DNA of 41,710 nt from a virus: the IMG/VR virus record IMGVR_UViG_3300025889_000020, positions 1 through 41,710 of that record, one strand, 5' to 3'. Every line of letters starts with the position of its first letter. The first letter of the stretch is position 1. Under the pieces are notes generated by a model. The model saw only the letters and a list, made by a program, of their open reading frames with translations. It searched no databases and had not been told where the DNA came from. Below, piece after piece: positions 1 through 6,487 of this stretch. The translations under genes were made by a program, and so were the position numbers.

Positions 1-127
1 GCTTTCCTTCTTTGATCTTTTGCTCCGTCCATATCCAAGCTGACGCATTCCACAGTATAGCACCCGCATGGTCTTCAGAGTTGTCCCCCTCAGCCAGCCC
101 CAACAAATGTCTAAACATCGAGTCATA
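1..127. repeat. Terminal direct repeat, left copy (contig overlap)
   Basis: Bases 1-127 are identical to 41584-41710. The copy cuts through the DUF5664 gene, whose reading frame continues without a break when the two ends are joined. This shows the contig is circular in the assembly. A length of exactly 127 equals a common maximum k-mer of de Bruijn assemblers, so it is more likely an assembly overlap than the natural terminal repeat of the phage. Confidence 0.95.
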
Positions 128-325
128 TAATCTACTTAGTGGGAATCCTTGCTTCCAGTTGTCGTCTCCGTAAAGCTTTCCGCCAGCTTCAAATCGTTTG
201 GCGAGACTGCGTAAGGCGACCGGAGGTATAAGGCTGGGTCGTCCCCGTCCATCGTCCCCATCACGCCTTGCCCCAGTGCTGAAGTTTCTAGTATATCCTT
301 GGTTTGGTAGTTCTTCGGTGTCCAT
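1..325 (-). CDS. DUF5664 / dATP-dGTP diphosphohydrolase-like protein, N-terminal part (continues at 41583-41543)
   Basis: Joined across the closed contig ends, this frame runs from an ATG at 325 through base 1 to a stop at 41543-41545 and encodes 121 residues. Conserved pieces of the DUF5664 family are visible: TGARRD (17-22), GRPSLIPP (28-35), a KLYGDDNW stretch (50-57), PLSR (62-65), RHLLGLAEGDNSEDHAGAI (72-90) and a C-terminal LPQELSD. Members of this phage family are often annotated as dATP/dGTP diphosphohydrolases, which would adjust the nucleotide pool; the activity here is inferred. Its first 63 codons overlap the 3' end of the exonuclease gene in another frame, and its stop overlaps the GTG of the methyltransferase gene. 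The closely packed reading frame suggests translational coupling. No PurZ or DatZ homologue is present, so a 2-aminoadenine genome is not indicated. Confidence 0.85.
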   Translation of the reverse strand, partial: MDTEELPNQGYTRNFSTGARRDGDDGRGRPSLIPPVALRSLAKRFEAGGKLYGDDNWKQGFPLSRLYDSMFRHLLGLAEGDNSEDHAGAILWNASAWIWTEQKIKEGK

Positions 326-1062
326 AGTTTCTTTATTGTATTTGTTCTGAAGCAGTAGTTCTCTGCTCGTAATAATCGTGCCATCCATGCATTCATCAAA
401 GCATCTTGTTCAGTAAGTCCTGCTTTCTCATACATTGCAACAACAGTTTCCCAAGTGTATCCGTATTTATCCAACGCTTTCTTAGCAGCTACTGGTCCAA
501 CCTTTGGTACACCGCTGTATCCATCTGTTGAATCTCCAGTCAGTGTTTGTATAAGGTGGAAGTTATCTGCTTCTTCTACGGATGGTTGGTGGTACTCTCC
601 TTTGTTATAATCGTAGAAGATACCTGGTACACTCTTGAAGTCTTTGTCTATACTAACAATGATCGTCTCTTCATCCATTGCTTTGTCAGTAGCTAAGATA
701 GATATAACATCGTCTGCTTCCAAGTTATCCCACAGCACACCACCCAGTTCATCGATGATCCACTGCTTTACTTGTCGAAGGATGATAGGCAGTCGGGACT
801 TAGCTCTGTTACTTTTATAGTCAGGGTACAGCTTGCGTCGGAAGTTAGCACGGTCTGATAGGCACAGCACTACATTCTCACACTTCAACTGATCTCTGAA
901 CTCCTGTATCTTATTTATCACACGAGCTTTAGCTAGTGCCATGTCTGCGTGCACAGTCCACAGTTCTTCCTTCCATTGTATAGGTTCTTCTGCGACAACA
1001 GCTGCCTCGAAAGCGAGGACATCTGCATCTATTAATAGTGTAGTTTTTGTTTTATTACTCAT
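136..1062 (-). CDS. 5'-3' exonuclease (FEN-like, T7 gp6 role)
   Basis: A 308-residue flap-endonuclease/5'-3' exonuclease of the size of T7 gp6 (300). The metal-binding acidic clusters are visible: IDADVL (11-16), LSDRANFRRKLYPDYKSNR (68-86, arch region), EADD (115-118), SIDKDF (137-142) and TGDSTDGYSGVPKVGP (175-190), the helix-hairpin-helix motif. In T7 this enzyme degrades host DNA and removes RNA primers. The ATG at 1062 overlaps the end of the preceding PD-(D/E)XK nuclease gene by 8 nt. The last 63 residues (246-308) lie outside the recognisable nuclease core, and their DNA is also read as the start of the DUF5664 gene. Confidence 0.93.
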   Translation of the reverse strand: MSNKTKTTLLIDADVLAFEAAVVAEEPIQWKEELWTVHADMALAKARVINKIQEFRDQLKCENVVLCLSDRANFRRKLYPDYKSNRAKSRLPIILRQVKQWIIDELGGVLWDNLEADDVISILATDKAMDEETIIVSIDKDFKSVPGIFYDYNKGEYHQPSVEEADNFHLIQTLTGDSTDGYSGVPKVGPVAAKKALDKYGYTWETVVAMYEKAGLTEQDALMNAWMARLLRAENYCFRTNTIKKLWTPKNYQTKDILETSALGQGVMGTMDGDDPALYLRSPYAVSPNDLKLAESFTETTTGSKDSH

Positions 1063-1543
1063 AGTATACGCTCCAGTTATTTTGATATTTCATGTACTTG
1101 GACTTGGAACTATTGTCGTCGTACAGTTTTATTGTCAAGCTAGTGACAGCTTTTCTAGGTATCATCCACCACATATTAATAGGTGCTGCGTAACAAGCTA
1201 CTACATCCACCAAGTCACTCATGTGTGCTTTAGTAGTACATCCAGTACCGGTTGATAAACTGTAGTAATTACATTTGTGTTTAATACTTGTGCTTTTTAC
1301 TTGTACCTTCAGATCACCTGCTGGACAGTGGACGATATAGTCCCAAGGCATAGGAGTAGTTGGAGTGTGAGGTTCAAAGTCCCGCTCTAAACATTCTGTT
1401 ATGAAGCGAGTCTCTGCTATAGCTCCTATGCGTTGTTCTTTAGATGATGGCATGTGTTGTCTCCATTCGAATGGGTAGCTAATATCTTGGGTGTCGTACA
1501 GGTTAGCGACTGTAGTATAGTAATCATATTCTATTTCGTCCAT
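1055..1543 (-). CDS. PD-(D/E)XK-family nuclease
   Basis: A 162-residue protein with a PD-(D/E)XK-like core: an early acidic residue in GAIAETRF (E44), WDY (D68) and QVKSTS (Q81-V-K83). The Q-x-K form of the last motif occurs in resolvase-like and group I intron-associated members of the superfamily. It probably acts on DNA during replication or host DNA breakdown; substrate specificity is unknown. It sits between DNA polymerase (stop 2 nt upstream) and the exonuclease (8 nt overlap), so the three genes form one translational unit. The alternative is a stand-alone homing-type endonuclease, but its close packing and size argue for a resident phage gene. Confidence 0.7.
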   Translation of the reverse strand: MDEIEYDYYTTVANLYDTQDISYPFEWRQHMPSSKEQRIGAIAETRFITECLERDFEPHTPTTPMPWDYIVHCPAGDLKVQVKSTSIKHKCNYYSLSTGTGCTTKAHMSDLVDVVACYAAPINMWWMIPRKAVTSLTIKLYDDNSSKSKYMKYQNNWSVYYE

Positions 1544-1544
1544 A

Positions 1545-3419
1545 TCAATGCGTCTCCGCCCATGTTGTACCTACTTTGTACTCACCGTCGAGTTGTACAT
1601 TCAGCTTCAGTTCAACACCCGCTACACGAATAGCTTTCACTGCTAACTTACCAAATGCTTCTGCTTGGTCTGGTATTACTTCTGCTTGGAACTCATCGTG
1701 TATGTTAGCAACAAATGCATACTCTCTACCGTGCTGCCAGTTACTCTTACCGAGTGCATGGAACAGTTGGATAAGTGCTACCTTCATACACACTGCTCCG
1801 GCTGATTGAAGTAACATGTTCAGTGCTGCGTGACTACTTCTAATCCGTAATAACCGACCATCCAATCCTGATAATACACCACTGTGTTCTACTTTCTTTT
1901 GAATAGCATCTTGTAGTTTCTTCAACGCTGGTAGGTTATCTAAGAACTTACGCTTAAGTTGTACTCCTTCTTTAGCACCACCTCCAATGATCTCTCCCAT
2001 CTTAGCGGGACCAGCTCCGTACAACAAAGCGTAGATCATAGTCTTAGCTTGGTCTCTGTTGTCTAACCCTGCTCGTTCCATGTTGAATGTGTGGATATCT
2101 CCTTCTGTTACGATCTTACCGTACTCTCCTCTGTCGTAGAATGCTAAGTAATGTGCTAACATCCGTAGCTCCAATCCACTAGCGTCACATCCCACCAACT
2201 TCTTACCACTACCCGCACCGAATAAATCCCGACACTCTTCACCGTAAGGTACACGACAAGCAGGAACCTGTGCTACATTTGGATTGCTGTGTGTACATCT
2301 TCCCGTCACCGCTCCGTTAGTATTAACACTACCGTGTATCCGTCCGTTCTTAGCCAGCTTCAACCACGCTTGTTCTCCCTCTGCTAACTGACCAAGTCTT
2401 TTCTGTACTAATAGATAGTCTAACAACTTAGCTGCTATTGGATGGTCTATCTTCTTCAGTACTCCTTCGTCCACCTTCGGTGTGGTAGCATCTTGTTCTA
2501 CAGGTAACTCGTATCCTAGGTCAGCTAATGCAGAGGCTATCTGTTGTCGGGAACCAGGGTTGAACGGTGTAGTCTTTTGTTTGTTACCGCTCTTGACTGC
2601 TTCCTTTAACAAGGTCTGCTTCAAACCTCTAGCTTTCAACATCTCCTTTAGCTTTACCTTGGTCTCAGCAGTGAGGACTTCTATCTTATCTTCCTCCTTT
2701 AATGTTATCGACCAACCAGCTGGACTCTTCATCTCTTCAACCTTTGGTGATACCATCTGTTGCAACTCGTCCTTTAACTCCGCACGAATAGATGTTAGCT
2801 TGGCTGTCAGTCTGTCTGCTTTATCAAGATCAAAGCTGAACCCGTGTCGTTCCTGTTGAGATATGATAAATGCGAACCAGTGTTCGATAGCTATCATCTG
2901 ATTGCTAGGCTCTTGAGTGAGTAGATAATCGTACAACAGTTGTGTAACTATACAATCACGCTCGCAGTATTTCTTCATCTCATCGTTGTAGTGATCGAAC
3001 GCACCATCCTCTTCTCCGTATGTCAGCTTCGTAGCTTTACCCATCCGGTGTCCCCAAGCTTTCAAGCTGTGACTACCAACCAGTGCTTTATCGAAGTTGT
3101 TCCGTCCGAAGTCCTCGTTGCGTAAGTCAGAAAAGATACAACGACTCATCACCAATGTATCTACGACTTTAACAAGAGGTGGAGAGAATCCGTACATCTT
3201 CTTCAGTGCAGGTATATCGAAACTAATAACGCCATGCCCAACAATTCTGTCTGCTTCTGCTAAGGCTGTTAGTCCACGGTGTATACTATCTCCTGCAAAG
3301 GTCACCATCTTCGGAGTCATAGGATCGTACACAGACAAGCAGTGTACAGTATGTAAGTCCGACAGTGTAACCCAGTCTTTAATCTTATTTGTTTCTATAT
3401 CAAAGAATAGTGTTCTCAT
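1545..3419 (-). CDS. DNA polymerase, family A (T7 gp5-like) with 3'-5' exonuclease
   Basis: A 624-residue replicative polymerase. The proofreading domain has DIET (7-10), a second exo motif around GHGVISFDIPAL (61-72) and YCERDC (151-156). The polymerase domain has motif A around VGCDASGLELRM (409-420), motif B RDQAKTMIYALLYGAG (455-470) and motif C with HDE (574-576). The residue corresponding to E. coli Pol I F762 and T7 Y526 is Tyr463, a form linked by earlier virome work with lytic phages. The ATG at 3419 overlaps the stop of the preceding gene as ATGA. The protein is about 80 residues shorter than T7 gp5 (704), and I cannot tell whether a thioredoxin-binding loop is present. Confidence 0.96.
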   Translation of the reverse strand: MRTLFFDIETNKIKDWVTLSDLHTVHCLSVYDPMTPKMVTFAGDSIHRGLTALAEADRIVGHGVISFDIPALKKMYGFSPPLVKVVDTLVMSRCIFSDLRNEDFGRNNFDKALVGSHSLKAWGHRMGKATKLTYGEEDGAFDHYNDEMKKYCERDCIVTQLLYDYLLTQEPSNQMIAIEHWFAFIISQQERHGFSFDLDKADRLTAKLTSIRAELKDELQQMVSPKVEEMKSPAGWSITLKEEDKIEVLTAETKVKLKEMLKARGLKQTLLKEAVKSGNKQKTTPFNPGSRQQIASALADLGYELPVEQDATTPKVDEGVLKKIDHPIAAKLLDYLLVQKRLGQLAEGEQAWLKLAKNGRIHGSVNTNGAVTGRCTHSNPNVAQVPACRVPYGEECRDLFGAGSGKKLVGCDASGLELRMLAHYLAFYDRGEYGKIVTEGDIHTFNMERAGLDNRDQAKTMIYALLYGAGPAKMGEIIGGGAKEGVQLKRKFLDNLPALKKLQDAIQKKVEHSGVLSGLDGRLLRIRSSHAALNMLLQSAGAVCMKVALIQLFHALGKSNWQHGREYAFVANIHDEFQAEVIPDQAEAFGKLAVKAIRVAGVELKLNVQLDGEYKVGTTWAETH

Positions 3420-3748
3420 GATGCAAAGTAAAGTACCTCGTTGTCTTCACTTATAGCTTTAGCAGCTTTCTTAATGAAATCATTGTTTTCTTTCTCGTAG
3501 TTATCACCTAGGTCAGCAGTACTCAATGCTTGTATATCACTCAACTGTAACTCAACACCCATATCGATAAGCTGATCAGGATTTTCCTGTCCGTAAACAT
3601 TCTTACCAGGACTGCCCCTCTTACTCCACTCTTCTTCTATAACAGAATGTAGTTCATAGTTATTCCTCCACTCAAACTTAACGATTCTTTGTTTCTCAGT
3701 TTGTCCTCTTTTGTTTAAATAAACATATGCTTTTTGATCTAGTCCCAT
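3416..3748 (-). CDS. Conserved phage protein, MGLDQ family
   Basis: A 110-residue protein beginning MGLDQKAYVYLNKRGQ, followed by an FEWRNNYELHSVIEEEW segment. This resembles a small phage protein family that starts MGLDQYAY and carries a WRK/N-x-L-x-x-W region; it is sometimes annotated as a phosphoglycerate-kinase-like protein without good support. No catalytic motif is evident. It lies between the primase-helicase and DNA polymerase genes and ends in an ATGA overlap with the polymerase start, so it is co-translated with the replication proteins. Confidence 0.75.
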   Translation of the reverse strand: MGLDQKAYVYLNKRGQTEKQRIVKFEWRNNYELHSVIEEEWSKRGSPGKNVYGQENPDQLIDMGVELQLSDIQALSTADLGDNYEKENNDFIKKAAKAISEDNEVLYFAS

Positions 3749-3749
3749 A

Positions 3750-3947
3750 TTAATTGTTCTCCGGTTTATCTTGTATGTTGTTTTCTTTTATTAGTTTCTG
3801 ATAAGGCACTAGCTTCTTTAAAGCTGTAACCCAATCGTTATTGTGTAGTCTATTCTTTGTGTTGCTGTTCTTCGCTGCGTCTATACACATGTCAAAGAAC
3901 TCAGCTTTCCACTTACTAGAAGGGTTGGTTAGTTTCTTCTTCTTCAT
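3750..3947 (-). CDS. Small basic hypothetical protein
   Basis: The ATG at 3947 gives a 65-residue protein beginning MKKKKLTNPSSKWKAEFFD. The frame is open further upstream, but that part runs inside the primase-helicase gene and lacks protein-like character, so 3947 is preferred; the overlap with the helicase stop is then 32 nt. The N-terminus is strongly basic and the rest appears helical. I do not recognise it. Its place in the replication operon suggests an accessory DNA-metabolism role, which is inference only. Confidence 0.6.
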   Translation of the reverse strand: MKKKKLTNPSSKWKAEFFDMCIDAAKNSNTKNRLHNNDWVTALKKLVPYQKLIKENNIQDKPENN

Positions 3948-5499
3948 TAAATGTGTTACTCCTCTCTTCCTCGGTGCACCTACCTGTATCACAGTTGTAA
4001 TACAAAGTACTACAGTGTCCGGTCTCACCGCTGAATCGATTCTTCAGTACTCTTACTTTTGTTTCGTTACTTAGCCTGTCGCTTTGTTGGTTGCGTTCCA
4101 ATCCGATGACCATGTCCGATAGCTGTGCAATTGCTTGACTACCTCGGAGGTGATGCAGACTTACTCGTCCACCCTCTTCATGTCCAGTATCCACACGCTT
4201 CAAGTGACTGACCAATACCATACCACACCCTGTCTCTTCTACTAGAGATCGTAGCTTGGTCATTGTATTATCTATCAGTCTGCGTTCATCGTCTCCCTGT
4301 ATCCCACTAACAACAATCGATAGGTGGTCTAGGAATATCCATTTACAATCGAAGCCCTTAATTAAGTACCTTATTTTGGACAGAAGATTGTCACTCTCCA
4401 TACTCCCGAAGTGATCGTAGGTGTAGAACTTACCGTTACCCACAGTCCTATCGAAGGCAGGTTTCAGTTCCTTTTCATCTAACATATCATCATCGAGGTG
4501 TAGTGGTTTGTTCATGTGTATTCCTAGGATACCCAACGCTGTACGCCTGACGGATTCTTCAAGAGCTATGTAACCAACCGTCTCACCCAACCCTAACAGA
4601 TGGTGTGCGATCTCACGACAGAACAGACTCTTTCCGATACCACTACCAGCAGTAACAGTAACTAACTCTCCTAGTCTCAATCCGTGTGTTATGTGGTTCA
4701 GTCCGAAGAACGGATACGGTTTGCTTTTGTGCTCCTCTTTATGAGAGATAACATCCCACAACTCCTTACCGTTTACGATGCCGTCTGGTCTGTACTCACG
4801 AGCGTCAAACAAACACTGGACTAACTCCTTACTTCTGTTCGCAACAAGCATATCATTCGGGTCTTTAAGTGGTAGCTCTGCGATGTAAGCTTTACCAGGT
4901 GTCAAGAGTGCTGCACATTCTGCTGCTCCCTTTCGTCCGACATCATCCATATCAAAGCAGAACACTACTTGATCGTACCTGTCTAACCAATCGATAGCTT
5001 GAGCAACAAACTTCTTAGCTGCTCCTCCACCGTTAGGTACACTCACGACTGCCCACTTGTTATCGAAAGCTTGGGACACACTCAATGCATCTATCTCACC
5101 CTCGGTAACAACTACCCGTCTGCCTCCGTCTCTCCACAGGTGCTGACCGTACAATCCAATCAGCTCTCCTCGTACAGAGAATGACTTGTCTGCGAACCTA
5201 AGCTTCTGTCCGCATGTCTTACCGTCTCTTGTTTTATAGTTAGCTATTTGTACAGGCTGTCCGTTCACGTTGCCCATCCAATACCCCCACTTCCGACAGG
5301 TATCTTCAGTTAGGTTTCTTCGGGCGATTGCTTGAGGTGATCCGTTGACAAACTCTCTCGGTGTTGGTTCGCTCACTCGTCGTCCTCCTCCAGCGTGACT
5401 GTTACAGCTGAAACAATGCCAGCTTCCGTCGTCGTTAGTGGCTCTTGCATCACTTGATCCACACTTAGGACACGGTTGGTGTGTGTTTGTAAAAGCCAT
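3916..5499 (-). CDS. DNA primase-helicase (T7 gp4-like)
   Basis: A 527-residue bifunctional enzyme. A zinc ribbon is formed by CPKC (10-13) and CFSC (29-32). The Toprim primase core has EGEID (133-137) and FDMDD (182-186). The RecA-like helicase has a Walker A loop AGSGIGKS (284-291), a Walker B segment ending IFLDH and a conserved LVSHLKR motif. Its role is to unwind DNA and make primers at the fork with the family A polymerase. The C-terminus is acidic, as in T7 gp4 where the tail contacts the polymerase. The start at 5499 lies within the 3' end of the endonuclease I gene (127 nt overlap). Confidence 0.95.
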   Translation of the reverse strand: MAFTNTHQPCPKCGSSDARATNDDGSWHCFSCNSHAGGGRRVSEPTPREFVNGSPQAIARRNLTEDTCRKWGYWMGNVNGQPVQIANYKTRDGKTCGQKLRFADKSFSVRGELIGLYGQHLWRDGGRRVVVTEGEIDALSVSQAFDNKWAVVSVPNGGGAAKKFVAQAIDWLDRYDQVVFCFDMDDVGRKGAAECAALLTPGKAYIAELPLKDPNDMLVANRSKELVQCLFDAREYRPDGIVNGKELWDVISHKEEHKSKPYPFFGLNHITHGLRLGELVTVTAGSGIGKSLFCREIAHHLLGLGETVGYIALEESVRRTALGILGIHMNKPLHLDDDMLDEKELKPAFDRTVGNGKFYTYDHFGSMESDNLLSKIRYLIKGFDCKWIFLDHLSIVVSGIQGDDERRLIDNTMTKLRSLVEETGCGMVLVSHLKRVDTGHEEGGRVSLHHLRGSQAIAQLSDMVIGLERNQQSDRLSNETKVRVLKNRFSGETGHCSTLYYNCDTGRCTEEERSNTFNEEEETNQPF

Positions 5500-5873
5500 T
5501 GTTTTGGTATAGTTTTATTTGCATATAGTATATTTTTCTTTTCGCACCAGCGGGCGTAGGTAGTGTTGCTTCCTTTCCGTATCTTATTAAAAGCATTCAT
5601 AAATACTAGTCGGATGTCTAGGTGTGGATGTTGTTGACGGACTAGTAGATGCTTCGTTCGATCCTCCACCGTCCATACACCCTTGGCTTCAATGATGATG
5701 CCGTTGGGTAGTATGAAGTCGGGAGTGTAGGTAGCTATCTTTTGATATTCTAACTTTACTGTTTCGTACTCAAAAGCAACACCACTACGCTGAAGCTGGT
5801 TAGCTAATGTTTGTTCGAATCCAGAGCGGTACTTAGAAGTTGGCAATGACCTCTTCTTCTTCCGTTTCCGCAT
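5373..5873 (-). CDS. Endonuclease I, Holliday junction resolvase (T7 gp3-like)
   Basis: A 166-residue protein closely following T7 gp3: SGFEQ with catalytic E20, TYTPDFILPNG (D52) and IIEAKG (E62, K64), then a TKHLLVRQQHPHLDIRLVF segment. It cleaves branched DNA and takes part in host DNA degradation and concatemer resolution. The N-terminus is very basic (MRKRKKKR). It overlaps the SSB gene by 41 nt and the primase-helicase by 127 nt. Roughly the last 40 residues extend beyond the T7 fold and are encoded by DNA that also specifies the zinc ribbon of the primase, an unusually long overlap for this position. Confidence 0.93.
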   Translation of the reverse strand: MRKRKKKRSLPTSKYRSGFEQTLANQLQRSGVAFEYETVKLEYQKIATYTPDFILPNGIIIEAKGVWTVEDRTKHLLVRQQHPHLDIRLVFMNAFNKIRKGSNTTYARWCEKKNILYANKTIPKQWLLQTHTNRVLSVDQVMQEPLTTTEAGIVSAVTVTLEEDDE

Positions 5874-6465
5874 CGAAGGCTCCCTCTAAGTTTTCACCGC
5901 CATTCACAAAACCTTCTTCTTGTTCAGTGAATCCGAATGAACTAGCTGCCTTAGCTGACACGCCTCCTTCACCCAACTGGATAACTTGAACAGCTTCTAA
6001 CTTAAAGGTAACTCCGAAACCAATAGCCGGACTGTTGTAAAAGCTAGGACGGAAAGCTACTACTACTTCACTACCACTCCATACTTGTACATCTTTGTCC
6101 AATGGTTGAGCTTTGGAATCGTACACAGGCATTGATCGATGATAAACTTCCTTAGTAGCTTTGATTCTCCCTCCCCCTTCCATCTTAGTTTTAACCAAGT
6201 ATCCGCCATCGATTTCTTCAATAGGGAACTCACGCTGTACTAATTTCTTAGCTGGGTTTTCTTGCTGTGCTTCCTGCAACTCCTGTTCGTACAACGGGCG
6301 GAGCGTAGCTTTGATAGCATCAGCTTGTGCTTTGTCGATGATAACATCACAAGTATACACGCCAAACTCTGGCTCGAATTTCTTGTTAGGTTCTGTGATG
6401 TGAGGATACCTAGCTGTACCCTTTGCTTTTATTATTTGATGTTTGGTTCTACTTTTCAGTGCCAT
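5833..6465 (-). CDS. Single-stranded DNA-binding protein (T7 gp2.5-like)
   Basis: A 210-residue protein directly after the RNA polymerase gene, where T7-like phages carry gp2.5. It starts MALKSRTKHQIIKAKGTARY, has an OB-fold-like pattern of alternating hydrophobic strands, and ends in an acidic tail finishing EEEEVIANF. A terminal phenylalanine after an acidic stretch is the signature by which gp2.5 contacts the polymerase and helicase. It should coat single strands and help annealing and recombination. The short AT-rich gap upstream has no clear Shine-Dalgarno sequence. Confidence 0.85.
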   Translation of the reverse strand: MALKSRTKHQIIKAKGTARYPHITEPNKKFEPEFGVYTCDVIIDKAQADAIKATLRPLYEQELQEAQQENPAKKLVQREFPIEEIDGGYLVKTKMEGGGRIKATKEVYHRSMPVYDSKAQPLDKDVQVWSGSEVVVAFRPSFYNSPAIGFGVTFKLEAVQVIQLGEGGVSAKAASSFGFTEQEEGFVNGGENLEGAFDAETEEEEVIANF

Positions 6466-6487
6466 ATCTATTTTTATTTTATCGGTG

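Noticed and set aside
1-127. Natural T7-like terminal repeat
   Set aside because: It lies inside a coding gene in mid-genome order, and its length is that of a typical assembly k-mer.
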